This document shows, in pieces, positions 43,535 to 53,130 of a stretch of DNA of 64,000 bases. Source of the DNA: Calditrichota bacterium. GTDB taxonomy: Bacteria; Zhuqueibacterota; Zhuqueibacteria; Zhuqueibacterales; Geothermadaptataceae. The translations under genes and the position numbers were made by a program. The notes beneath the pieces are model-generated. The model did not search any database and was not told the DNA's origin. It saw only the letters and a program-made list of their open reading frames with translations. Where the stretch lies: contig QQUE01000007.1 of NCBI GenBank assembly GCA_008501765.1, forward strand, positions 124,001-188,000, written 5' to 3'. The stretch's first letter is position 1. Every line of letters begins with the position of its first letter.

Positions 43535-46500
43535 TTATTTTCTCGGAAAAGATGGGGATGCATCAACCCAGACATTTTCATTGCCAACGATGCCTTCTAC
43601 CCTGTTCAATAAATCCTGGTTTGGCCGGATAGTATATTTTCTTGAACAGTAGAGCTGCTTTTGATTTTCGTCCAGCTTGACCTGGAAAAATAATTTGCAT
43701 TTGCCGGGATTGGCACGAAAAAGTTGATTAAGCTGTGTGCCATATTCTTCCCGAAGTTGATCAATATTGAAATTGATATAAAATCCTTTTGCCAGCTCCT
43801 GCCAGGCATCATTAAGATCAAGAATTCTGTCAACAATTATCTTAGGTTGCTCTTCTTCGCGTGCACTGATTTTTCCCTGCACGACAATGATTTTTTCAGG
43901 CTGAATCAAATCTCTAAATTGAGCATAGGCATCAGCAAAAGCAAGACATTCGATTGAACCGCTAAAATTTTCGAGAGTGATAAATGACATTGGACGGTTC
44001 CGCCGGTCATAGATTATTTTATCTCCGGAAACCATACCGCAAATTGAAACGTGCTGGCCATCTTTTCGGTTTTCTTCAATTTCATTAATCGATTGCGTGC
44101 TAAATGAACGGATCTCAATTCGATATGGATCCAATGGATGCCCTGAAATATAAAAACCGAGCAATTCTTTTTCCAACGCTAATTTTTCTGCTGGTTCCCA
44201 ATCTTCAAGGTTTTCCAACGACGGTGCGATATCATTTTGCATATCACCGTTATCAAATAAATTGGCTTGATTTTTTTCTTTTTCTTTCGCCAGCGAATTG
44301 GCATATGCGACCGCTTTTTCAATTGCATCTAACAATTGGTTGCGGTTGCCCTCTATTGAGTCCATAGCTCCTGATTTTACAAGACTTTCCAGTACTTTTT
44401 TATTGGAAGCGCGTAAGTCGATTCGCTGGGTGAAATCAAAAATATTTTTAAATGGTCCACCCTCTTCGCGTGCCGCAACAATCGATTCTATAGCGCCTTT
44501 GCCGACGTTTTTAATTGCACCCATACCAAAGCGAATTTTTCCTTTGACCACTGAAAATCGTGCGATACTGACATTGACGTCTGGCGGCAAAACATCAATC
44601 CCCATATTCTTACATTCGTTAATAAAAAATACGATCCGGTCGCTGTTTCCCATTTCAGAAGTCATCGTAGCGGCCATAAATTCTGCCGGATAATGGCTCT
44701 TCAAGTACGCTGTTTGATAGGCAACATATGAATAACAAACAGCATGGCTTTTATTAAAACCGTAATTTGCAAACTGCTCCATGGTGTTGAATATATTCTG
44801 AGCAATTTTCTTATTTATACCCCGCTCTTGCGCACCAGCTATAAATTCTTTTCCCATTTTAGCCATTAAATCGGCTTTTTTCTTGCCCATTGCGCGGCGA
44901 AGTAAATCCGCTTTTGCGAGGCTGAATCCGGCAAGTTCGCTGGCAATTTTCATGACCTGTTCTTGATATACGATAATGCCGTAGGTTTCTTTTAAAATGG
45001 GTTCAAGTTTTTCGTGCTGATACTCGATCTTTTTTCGTCCATTTTTGCGATCGATAAAATCATCGATGAAATCCATTGGGCCGGGCCGGTATAAAGCGTT
45101 CATCGCGACGATATCGGGAATCGTTTGCGGTTTGAGTTTCCGTAAATATTCCCGCATCCCATTACTTTCAAACTGAAATATGGCTGTAGTTTGGCCATCG
45201 CCAAAAACTTTGTAGGTTTCCGGATCATCGAGGGGAATATTGTCAATATCGATATCAATGTTTTCTTTTTTTAGAGCGTCCAGCGTGTGCTGGATCACTG
45301 TCAATGTGCGCAAGCCGAGGAAGTCCATTTTCAAAACGCCGGTTGCTTCGAGGCATTTCATATCAAACTGGGTCGTGATATCGTCTGAACCTGGTGGTTT
45401 GTAAAGCGGTGCGTAGTTTGTTAATGCTTTTGGAGTTATCACGACGCCCGCTGCATGCGTCGATGAGTGCCGTGCGAGTCCCTCGAGCACCTGGGAGTAT
45501 TCCATAAGCTGCTTGATGACGGGATCGGTATCTTGTAAATCTTGCAATTCTTGCACTTGGGCAATAGCATCCGGTAATTTTATACCCAATGTCGACGGGA
45601 TCAATTTTGCTATTCTGTCCACATCGGCATAGCGAATGCTTAAAACGCGTCCAACATCCCGGACTACGGCCCGCGCTGCCATCGTACCAAAGGTAATGAT
45701 CTGAGCAACGTTATTGCGTCCATACTTCTCCCGCACATAATCGATGACTTCTTCACGTCGCTCATAACAGAAATCGATGTCAATATCGGGCATAGAGACG
45801 CGTTCCGGGTTAAGAAATCGCTCGAAGAGCAAATCGTATTTCATCGGATCAATATTGGTTATTCTGAGGCAGTAAGCGACAAGGCTGCCAGCGGCTGAAC
45901 CTCGACCCGGGCCGACTGGAATTCCCATTTCGCGGGCGGCACGAATAAAATCCCATGTTATTAAAAAATAGCCTGCGTAGCCGGTTTTCTTAATGACATT
46001 AAGCTCAAAATCCAATCGCTCGATCAGTTTATCATCAATCTCATGCGGCGAATATCTCTCACGTAATAATTCATGACTAATTTTTTCGAGATATTCCTGC
46101 AGGTCCAGCTCCCTATCTTCCTCGGGCAATTCAAAATCTGGCAAGTGAATCGTATCGAAATCGATGGCAAAATCAACCTTATCGGCAATTTCCCGCGTCG
46201 TTGTCAGCAATTCCGGGTGATCAGGAAAGAGCGTGCTCATTTCCGCCTCAGATTTGAAGAAAATTTCATCGGTCGAATAACGCATTCGCTTTGGATCGTT
46301 TCTCTCTTTGCCGGTTTGCAGGCAAAGCAGGACATCGTGGGCATCGGAATGGCTGCGATTTATATAGTGAATATCATTGGTTAGAATGGCAGGAATACTC
46401 AGTTCTTTGCTGAGCTCCAATATTGTCTTTGCGGCAGCATCTTCTTTGTCAATGCCATGATTTTGAACTTCAAGATAGTAATCATCACCAAATATTTCCC

Positions 46501-46996
46501 GGTATTCCAGAGCGGCTTCGCGGGCGGCCTCGTATCCAAGGGCGTTGCTTTTAAACGATACTTCCCCTTTCAAACAGGCGGAAGTGCAAATCAAGCCTTC
46601 GCTATATTCGCGCAAAAGTTCTTTATCCATGCGTGGTTTGTAATAAAATCCTTCGAGAAATCCCATCGAAACGAGGTACATAAGGTTTTTATACCCACGT
46701 TCATTTTTTGCCAGTAGGATGAGGTGATTTGTGGTTTCCCCTCTTTTAAGGTGCAAGTTTGATTTATTTTTTCGATGTCCAGGAGCGACATACGCCTCTA
46801 CACCAATTATAGGTTTAACACCTGCTGCATCGCATTTTTGATAGAATTCTACGGCGCCAAACATAACCCCGTGATCGGTTAAGGCGATGGCGTCCATATT
46901 GTTTTCAACGGCTTTGTTTACCAGACCGTCAATGCGACTTGCTCCATCGAGAAGACTGTAATGTGAATGGTTGTGCAAGTGAACGTATTTAGACAT
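43535..46996 (-). CDS. dnaE: DNA polymerase III alpha subunit
   Basis: An 1153-residue replicative polymerase. The N-terminal PHP domain starts HLHNHSHYSLLDG; the palm carries PDIDIDF at 403-409 with catalytic Asp 404 and 406; fingers, tandem helix-hairpin-helix, OB and C-terminal tau-binding regions follow. No exonuclease domain is inserted, so this is the DnaE1 type and not PolC. AGAGG precedes the ATG. Confidence 0.97.
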   Translation of the reverse strand: MSKYVHLHNHSHYSLLDGASRIDGLVNKAVENNMDAIALTDHGVMFGAVEFYQKCDAAGVKPIIGVEAYVAPGHRKNKSNLHLKRGETTNHLILLAKNERGYKNLMYLVSMGFLEGFYYKPRMDKELLREYSEGLICTSACLKGEVSFKSNALGYEAAREAALEYREIFGDDYYLEVQNHGIDKEDAAAKTILELSKELSIPAILTNDIHYINRSHSDAHDVLLCLQTGKERNDPKRMRYSTDEIFFKSEAEMSTLFPDHPELLTTTREIADKVDFAIDFDTIHLPDFELPEEDRELDLQEYLEKISHELLRERYSPHEIDDKLIERLDFELNVIKKTGYAGYFLITWDFIRAAREMGIPVGPGRGSAAGSLVAYCLRITNIDPMKYDLLFERFLNPERVSMPDIDIDFCYERREEVIDYVREKYGRNNVAQIITFGTMAARAVVRDVGRVLSIRYADVDRIAKLIPSTLGIKLPDAIAQVQELQDLQDTDPVIKQLMEYSQVLEGLARHSSTHAAGVVITPKALTNYAPLYKPPGSDDITTQFDMKCLEATGVLKMDFLGLRTLTVIQHTLDALKKENIDIDIDNIPLDDPETYKVFGDGQTTAIFQFESNGMREYLRKLKPQTIPDIVAMNALYRPGPMDFIDDFIDRKNGRKKIEYQHEKLEPILKETYGIIVYQEQVMKIASELAGFSLAKADLLRRAMGKKKADLMAKMGKEFIAGAQERGINKKIAQNIFNTMEQFANYGFNKSHAVCYSYVAYQTAYLKSHYPAEFMAATMTSEMGNSDRIVFFINECKNMGIDVLPPDVNVSIARFSVVKGKIRFGMGAIKNVGKGAIESIVAAREEGGPFKNIFDFTQRIDLRASNKKVLESLVKSGAMDSIEGNRNQLLDAIEKAVAYANSLAKEKEKNQANLFDNGDMQNDIAPSLENLEDWEPAEKLALEKELLGFYISGHPLDPYRIEIRSFSTQSINEIEENRKDGQHVSICGMVSGDKIIYDRRNRPMSFITLENFSGSIECLAFADAYAQFRDLIQPEKIIVVQGKISAREEEQPKIIVDRILDLNDAWQELAKGFYINFNIDQLREEYGTQLNQLFRANPGKCKLFFQVKLDENQKQLYCSRKYTIRPNQDLLNRVEGIVGNENVWVDASPSFPRK

Positions 46997-47193
46997 TAAA
47001 ACCTCTTAATTGTCATATTGGGTAATGAGAAAACCTGTTATAAAAACAAGCTGTTGTCAGCTTTAAAAAGCAAATTGTCGAACAGTGAAAGTTAATTAAC
47101 AATGATAAAATAAATTAGTAAAAAAGAATACTATCAAAGGCAGGATATGTTAGATGGAATATAAAAACAATGAGAAGAAATGCAAATAAAAGG

Positions 47194-47233
47194 AAACAAA
47201 AAAAGGGCGGTCCGGTGGATGGACAGCCCTTTT
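47194..47233 (-). terminator. Intrinsic terminator after the acidic TPR gene
   Basis: On the minus strand AAAAGGGCTGTCC (complement of 47221-47233) pairs with GGACCGCCCTTTT (complement of 47201-47213) with one mismatch, followed by a U-rich tract from the A-run at 47194-47204. Confidence 0.75.
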
Positions 47234-47243
47234 GAAAAATAAT

Positions 47244-48434
47244 TTATGCTCGTGGTATTTCAGTTAAATATCGGCTCGCTTTTTGTGCGGCAGAGTTGTT
47301 TGGAGAAATTGTGATAATATCTGTAAATTCTCGCTCCGCTTGCTGATTTTCACCGATGCGTAAAAGCGCAATCCCAAGCATTAATTGTGCATCCAGCGAT
47401 TTATTTGATTTTGGAAATGCGTTCACTTTTTCAAATTCAACAATTGCTTTGATATATTCGCCTTTGGCAAAATATGCTTCCCCAATCCAATATTGACAAT
47501 TATCTGAAAGGTGGCCTGTATTCTGCCCAACCAACATTATTCGAAATTGGCTGATTGCTGTGTTGTAATTCCGGTCAATCAGAGAATTTCTGGCTTCGTC
47601 ATAGGCGATTTCGATGGCAGTGTTTGAACCATCGGCAGCGACGGTCGAGTATGCTGTTTTTGCTGCGGAATAATTGTTATCGGCAAATTCGGAATCGAAA
47701 CTTGCTGAATCCATAAAATCACTATCATCCAAATCACTGGTAATTGTGCCGTTTGTCGATGCAATATTTTCAGATGACTTTTCCGGCATCTCCCGCTTCA
47801 CCTGGCGTAAACTGTCAGCCGTTCTATTTTTATGATCAGCAATTTTCTCAAGATCTTCGATTTCTTTTTGCAAGCTTTCCATTAATTCCGGAGTAATCCA
47901 GCTTTCTTCGTCAGCCTGCTGTGTGTTATTCGCATCGGTCATAACAAAAGTGTCGGAATCCGATGCATCGTCAAAAGAATCGAAACCATCGTCGAAACTA
48001 TCGACTATTTGTTCTGACGAATTTTCTTGAAATTCTTCAGAAGTGGAGCCGTCGTCCCAATTGTCATCGGCCCAACCATCATCTCCCCAGCCGTCATCAC
48101 TCCATTCTGAATCATCTGCAGTTTCATTTGTAGCCGATGCGTCACCGATCAGATCCTGATTTTCGAAACTTTCGCTGGCTGCATTATCATTCGCTTCAGC
48201 GAAATCTGCGTCAGAGAAACCATCAGATTCTGCAAAGCCACCGTCACCATCCAGTGTTTCCAGGTTACTGAGAAGATCGTCCTGATATTCACCGTCTGTC
48301 TCGTCCATCATTGTTATGTCTTCCATACCGGGATCCAGGCGCTGCAGGCTAACACCGCACATCGGCAGCATTGTCATCGCGATAAAAAGTAGACTAACAA
48401 TGGCACTTCCAAGAATTTTTTGTGTTCTGTTCAT
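47244..48434 (-). CDS. Acidic envelope protein with Asp/Trp repeats and YbgF-like TPR domain
   Basis: A 396-residue protein. The ATG at 48434 (with AAGGAG upstream) gives a signal-like segment ending LPMC, a weak lipobox at Cys 26; an in-frame start at 48491 would add 19 residues before it. Residues about 35-180 are very acidic, with repeated DDGW, DDNW and FDDGFDSFDD units. The C-terminal 110 residues are CpoB/YbgF-like TPRs (CQYWIGEAYFAKGEYIKAI). It is probably a lipoprotein or periplasmic protein acting with the Tol-Pal or envelope-constriction machinery, by analogy only; no tol or pal genes are visible. Confidence 0.75.
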   Translation of the reverse strand: MNRTQKILGSAIVSLLFIAMTMLPMCGVSLQRLDPGMEDITMMDETDGEYQDDLLSNLETLDGDGGFAESDGFSDADFAEANDNAASESFENQDLIGDASATNETADDSEWSDDGWGDDGWADDNWDDGSTSEEFQENSSEQIVDSFDDGFDSFDDASDSDTFVMTDANNTQQADEESWITPELMESLQKEIEDLEKIADHKNRTADSLRQVKREMPEKSSENIASTNGTITSDLDDSDFMDSASFDSEFADNNYSAAKTAYSTVAADGSNTAIEIAYDEARNSLIDRNYNTAISQFRIMLVGQNTGHLSDNCQYWIGEAYFAKGEYIKAIVEFEKVNAFPKSNKSLDAQLMLGIALLRIGENQQAEREFTDIITISPNNSAAQKASRYLTEIPRA

Positions 48435-48582
48435 TTTGCATGTGCTCCTTTTGTTTGCACGTCCAAGCTGTAGTTCAATCCTTTCATCCATGAAGGTTTG
48501 TTAAGGACCACTAAGGGTATTCGATATATTTATACCTGCATACACTAAACACTGCGTGAAAAAAAGAGAGAAATCAATCTGA

Positions 48583-50277
48583 TTATTTTAGTAATTCTCT
48601 GGCGGTTGCGAGATGTGTTTCTGTGATCTCTTTTCCGGCTAATAATTGCGCGATGGCCTGTTCACGATCGACATCATTCAGGAGTCGGACCTGAGTACTC
48701 GTCTTGGAGTTATCGCTCGATTTCTCAACGAGAAAATGAAAATCACCAGCAGAGGCAATTTGAGGAAGGTGGGTAATGCAAATTATTTGGTGGGATTTGG
48801 CTAAAGCCTTCATTTTGAGCCCAACGGCATGGGCGATTCGGCCACTCACTCCGGTATCGATTTCATCAAAAAGAAGAACCGGAATTTTTACGGCATGCGC
48901 AATGACTGATTTTAACGCAAGCATAATTCGGGATACTTCACCCCCGGAGGCTATTTGTACAAGCGGGCGTTGAACCTGTCCCGGGTTTGTTTTGATAAAA
49001 AACTCGATGAGATCAATTCCATGAGCGGACGGTTTTATAAAGTGTGTTTCAAACTCAAACCAGCTTGTCGGCACTTCTTTTTTGGATAAAGAAACAAAAA
49101 ATTCTGTGTGTGGCATTCCCAAAGTGACTAAAATACCAGGTATTAACTTTTCAAGTTTTTTGGCTGAAACGGCGCGCGCTTCAGACAAGCTTACAGCTTT
49201 GTTTTTATATATGTTTATCGCATCATTCCATTGATTTTCTTTTGCCGCAATATCGGAATCCAGGGATTCGATATTACGCAAGGCTGCTGCAATTTCTTCT
49301 CTTCGGGCCAGCACATTGTCGATTGTCGGGCCAAATTTCTTTTTTAAGAATGAAAATTCGCCAAGGCGGGTGCGAATGTCCTCGAGCTGCTTTGGATCAG
49401 TATCAATTTTTGCGGCATAACTGCGCAGAGAACGTGTTATTTCCTCCAAAACAATGACGACAGATTCTGCTTCCTTTAAATGTTCCGCCAGTTTCGAATC
49501 AATTTCAGATAAAACCTGCAACGCGGAAATACTCTTCGAAATAGAGCTGACGGCCGATTTTTCATCATCGTATAATGTATCGCTTACTGTATTTATTTTA
49601 TCGAGAATTTCATGGGCACTGGCCAGCTTTTTTTCTTCTTTTAGTAGCTGTTCTTCCTCACCAGATAGAGGTGATACCGCGTTTATCTCATCCAGTTGAA
49701 ACTGCAGAAAATCTTGTTTCGAATGAAATTCCGCCTGCTGTTCTCGCAGCGCTTCAATTTCTTTGCGCAGTGTTTCAGCATTTTTGTACAAATCAACGAC
49801 TTCGTCGCGTAAGTCAACAGTATTGCCAAAAGAGTCGAGAAAATCGAGATGGGAAGAGACGTGCAACAAAGATTGGTGTTCGTGTTGGCCGTGCAGGTCA
49901 AGCAGTTGTTCGCTGAGTTCAGCCAGGTCATCGAGTTTTACCGGAGAATCGTTTACGAATGCACGGGACCGGCCACTTTTATTGATTTCACGGCGTAAAA
50001 TAAGGGAGCCATCTTCGACCGGCATGTCAGAATTTTTCAGGATTCTGTTGATGTGGCTGAGTTTTGAGATATCGAATTCACCTTCGATTATGGCTTTGTC
50101 GGCGCCATCACGAATGGCTGTAGCGGCAATTTTTTCGCCCAAAAGGGCGCTTATCGCACCGATAATTATGGATTTGCCGGCCCCTGTTTCACCCGTAAAA
50201 ACATTTAATCCAGTCTTAAAGTTGATGGAAATTTCATCAACAATTGCAAAGTTTTTAATTAATACATTTTTTAACAT
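48583..50277 (-). CDS. recN: DNA repair protein RecN
   Basis: A 564-residue SMC-like ATPase for double-strand break repair. Walker A GETGAGKS is at 29-36; a long central coiled coil follows; the ABC signature region contains ASGGEVSRIMLALK and the Walker B is LLFDEIDTGVSG. It starts 5 bases after the propeller gene end, with no strong Shine-Dalgarno, so translational coupling is likely. It may belong to the riboflavin-operon transcript. Confidence 0.96.
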   Translation of the reverse strand: MLKNVLIKNFAIVDEISINFKTGLNVFTGETGAGKSIIIGAISALLGEKIAATAIRDGADKAIIEGEFDISKLSHINRILKNSDMPVEDGSLILRREINKSGRSRAFVNDSPVKLDDLAELSEQLLDLHGQHEHQSLLHVSSHLDFLDSFGNTVDLRDEVVDLYKNAETLRKEIEALREQQAEFHSKQDFLQFQLDEINAVSPLSGEEEQLLKEEKKLASAHEILDKINTVSDTLYDDEKSAVSSISKSISALQVLSEIDSKLAEHLKEAESVVIVLEEITRSLRSYAAKIDTDPKQLEDIRTRLGEFSFLKKKFGPTIDNVLARREEIAAALRNIESLDSDIAAKENQWNDAINIYKNKAVSLSEARAVSAKKLEKLIPGILVTLGMPHTEFFVSLSKKEVPTSWFEFETHFIKPSAHGIDLIEFFIKTNPGQVQRPLVQIASGGEVSRIMLALKSVIAHAVKIPVLLFDEIDTGVSGRIAHAVGLKMKALAKSHQIICITHLPQIASAGDFHFLVEKSSDNSKTSTQVRLLNDVDREQAIAQLLAGKEITETHLATARELLK

Positions 50278-50282
50278 GATTC

Positions 50283-52601
50283 TTATTTTCGGATAACGGC
50301 AATTTTGCCAACGCCCGATTCCCCATTTTCAGTATAACCAACAAAAAAGTAAATACCACTACCCACAAGTTGATCGTCCTCATCCCGGCCATCCCATTCG
50401 GGAATGGTGCCTGAAAAATCACCCGGTTCGAAATCCCGTACAACTTCTCCGTTTGATGTAAATATTTTTATGCCCGAAAAAGCCATCAGGTTGCCAAATT
50501 TGAAAGTATTTCCGGATCCATCGAGGAGAAAAGGGTTGGGAAAACCGGATATTTGTGAGAAATCACTTTTAGGCGTGGAGAACGGTGTACTCAATATTGA
50601 GAGCCCTTGCGTCGTTGCAATGTAAACATCACCATTGACAGAATTAAAAGCAAAGTCTTTGATGTCATTGCTGACAATTGGACTGTTATCCGTGGTGTAA
50701 TGTGTTAACCGGTTGTTTTCCGGACCAATAACAGTAATGCCACTGCTGGTGCCGATCCATTTATTATTAGCGGCATCAATTTTGATAACTTTGATATCCG
50801 TGCTGATCAATTTATCCCCGCCCAAAATTCCAATAAATTGGTTAACATTGCCTGACAACCAAAAATTGAGGCCTTCCGGTGTGCCAAACCACATTGTCCC
50901 ATCCTGATCCTGGGCCACTGTTCGAACATCCAATGACAACAAACCCTCGTCGGTATTAAATCCCTGTGAATAATTGTCATCCGTTTTGTCTGTGAGTGTA
51001 TTGTTGTGAACGACGACACCAACGCCATTTCCAGGATGACCAGCATGCACTCCCCCGCTCCCGTACCAAATCCACCCCGGCCGTCGTAGATCATCGACAA
51101 TCGAATGTATATGCGGTGAGCGAATGCCTTCAGCGAGCGAAAAATAGGACCAGGAGTCCAGGGTTGAGTTCACCACTGCAAGCGGCCTGCCTGATGCGGG
51201 AATAAAATTTGATATCCATATATTTCCGGAAGCGTCTTGCATGATTTCATCAACAACGACAAAATCACTGCTTGCAGCCGTTGATATCGGCGATAATCTC
51301 TCGTTCTCGTGATTAAAAACCTGTGCGGAATAATTATCCGGATTACCGCTAACAACAAATATCCCGTCACCCCAGTGGCCAAACCAGACACGATTTTGCT
51401 GATCCACAATTACTTTCCGAAAATCACCCTTGCCGAACACATCCGAATCTTCGAAATTAAACCACCCTTTTTCTTCGTGGTACGCCATAATGCCCTGCGC
51501 AGCGACCCACAAATATCCTGAATCGATGTCATAGGCAATGCTATTAAAAGTTTTGGTTTTCGGTCCGTCCGGTGAATACGTAATCCATGTTTCTTCACCT
51601 TCGTTAAACTGAGCTAAAGCAAACGGGGATGTTCTTAAATCTTTGGCAACAAATCCAACCCATAAATCATTTTCAATGTGCTTTATTTTTTTAATAATAT
51701 TGTCGGAATCAATGACGGGTGGGATACGCGTCCAGGTTTGTAAATCACTGGTGAAATAAATGTCAGTTGCAGATGCAGCGTAGAGAACTTCACTTTCGGC
51801 TGTCTTTTTAACACTCAGCGAAATGATGTTTTTAGCTGGCAGCGGGCCACTAAAATCTATGAGCCCAGAACTATTTTCCTGCGCAATTCCAGCGTTTGTG
51901 GCGATCAAAATTTTATCATCAAAAACAGCCAAATCCTGAATTTTATTTGAAGGGAGACCATCGGCAGTTGTGTAGGATTGCCAACTTTGTGGCGCTTTTA
52001 AATTAGGTAAATTTCGATCTGCTTTTCCAAGCCCGTTATTGGTTGCTGCATATATAAAATTTTCGAATAAAAAAGTTTGTGTCACTGGAATTTCTTCGGG
52101 GATGTCTTCACCAAGCTGGCGGTAAATTTCCTTCGATTCCTGACGGTCGATGCGGTATTCACTTATGCCCACATTGAGCGAAACGAACATCGTGTCACCT
52201 GCCGATGTCATGTCGTAAATCTGATTTCCCTCAAATACAGCGATAATTTCAACAATTTCCCGGGAAGATACGTCAAAAATATGGATCAAACCATTTGTTT
52301 GCGCCACCCATACCCGGTTCGATTTATCAACGGCCACTGATGAAACGTCATTCGAAGATAAACCGCTCGTATTGGTAAAAGCCTGATATGCGTCGGATTC
52401 AAAATTGTAGAGGAGTAAACCGCCGGTTGTCGCCCCCCACAATGTACCATCGGCCTCTATAAACTGGATTACTTCCCGCATTGCAGTGAAAGTTTTCCAT
52501 TTATTCAACTGGCCGAGTAAAGTATTTGAAAATAGATTTAACAGAATAAACAGGAATAAAAATAGAGTGCCATTTTTTTTAACCAGAAAAAATTGTGACA
52601 T
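50283..52601 (-). CDS. Secreted two-component-propeller-type protein with C-terminal sorting domain
   Basis: A 772-residue exported protein. A signal peptide (about 12-31) is followed by many Reg_prop-like blades, with units such as DGTLWGATTGGLLLYN, KSNRVWVAQTNGLIHIFD and DGTMWFGTPEGLNFW. The C-terminal region (about 685-772) contains FPNPFLLDG, IKIFTSNGEVVRDF, WDGRDEDDQLVGSGIYFF: an FlgD-Ig/type IX-like sorting domain. It is therefore probably a cell-surface or secreted protein rather than a sensor kinase; no histidine kinase domain is attached. It starts 2 bases after ribH and ends 5 bases before recN. Confidence 0.85.
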   Translation of the reverse strand: MSQFFLVKKNGTLFLFLFILLNLFSNTLLGQLNKWKTFTAMREVIQFIEADGTLWGATTGGLLLYNFESDAYQAFTNTSGLSSNDVSSVAVDKSNRVWVAQTNGLIHIFDVSSREIVEIIAVFEGNQIYDMTSAGDTMFVSLNVGISEYRIDRQESKEIYRQLGEDIPEEIPVTQTFLFENFIYAATNNGLGKADRNLPNLKAPQSWQSYTTADGLPSNKIQDLAVFDDKILIATNAGIAQENSSGLIDFSGPLPAKNIISLSVKKTAESEVLYAASATDIYFTSDLQTWTRIPPVIDSDNIIKKIKHIENDLWVGFVAKDLRTSPFALAQFNEGEETWITYSPDGPKTKTFNSIAYDIDSGYLWVAAQGIMAYHEEKGWFNFEDSDVFGKGDFRKVIVDQQNRVWFGHWGDGIFVVSGNPDNYSAQVFNHENERLSPISTAASSDFVVVDEIMQDASGNIWISNFIPASGRPLAVVNSTLDSWSYFSLAEGIRSPHIHSIVDDLRRPGWIWYGSGGVHAGHPGNGVGVVVHNNTLTDKTDDNYSQGFNTDEGLLSLDVRTVAQDQDGTMWFGTPEGLNFWLSGNVNQFIGILGGDKLISTDIKVIKIDAANNKWIGTSSGITVIGPENNRLTHYTTDNSPIVSNDIKDFAFNSVNGDVYIATTQGLSILSTPFSTPKSDFSQISGFPNPFLLDGSGNTFKFGNLMAFSGIKIFTSNGEVVRDFEPGDFSGTIPEWDGRDEDDQLVGSGIYFFVGYTENGESGVGKIAVIRK

Positions 52602-52603
52602 AT

Positions 52604-53080
52604 TTATTTTGTTTTCCCTTCTATATTATCACACAAATTGACCATCTCAATGGCGGCTAACGCAGCATCCCATCCTTTGTTCCCGGCTTTTGTGCCTGCC
52701 CGTTCAATCGCTTGCTCGATGGTATCGGCTGTAATGATACCAAAAGTTACCGGGATGCCCGATTTCAGTGTAAGGTGCCCAATTCCCTTTGTGACTTCAG
52801 ATGCAATGTAATCGAAATGGGGTGTAGCTCCCCGAATCAGGACGCCTAAGGCGATCACAGCATCAAACTTGTTTGCATCAATCAATTTTGATACGGCGAG
52901 AGGTATTTCGAATGATCCCGGTACACGAGCCACCGATATATCGTCCATGTTAGCACCATGCCGCTTTAAACAATCCAGCGCACCGTTTAAAATTTGATCG
53001 CCTAAAAAATTGTTAAATCGCCCTATAACAATAGCATATTTTTTCCCTTTTGCAACAAGATTTCCTTCCAGAAATTTCAT
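52604..53080 (-). CDS. ribH: 6,7-dimethyl-8-ribityllumazine synthase
   Basis: A 158-residue enzyme of normal length that condenses 5-amino-6-ribitylaminouracil with 3,4-dihydroxybutanone phosphate. Conserved segments are [43 protein letters not shown] and the [13 protein letters not shown] end. AAGGAAG precedes the ATG. Confidence 0.97.
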   Translation of the reverse strand: MKFLEGNLVAKGKKYAIVIGRFNNFLGDQILNGALDCLKRHGANMDDISVARVPGSFEIPLAVSKLIDANKFDAVIALGVLIRGATPHFDYIASEVTKGIGHLTLKSGIPVTFGIITADTIEQAIERAGTKAGNKGWDAALAAIEMVNLCDNIEGKTK

Positions 53081-53130
53081 CGTATGTTCTTCCTTTCATT
53101 AAAGTTGGCAAATTAACCCGAGTATAAAGA

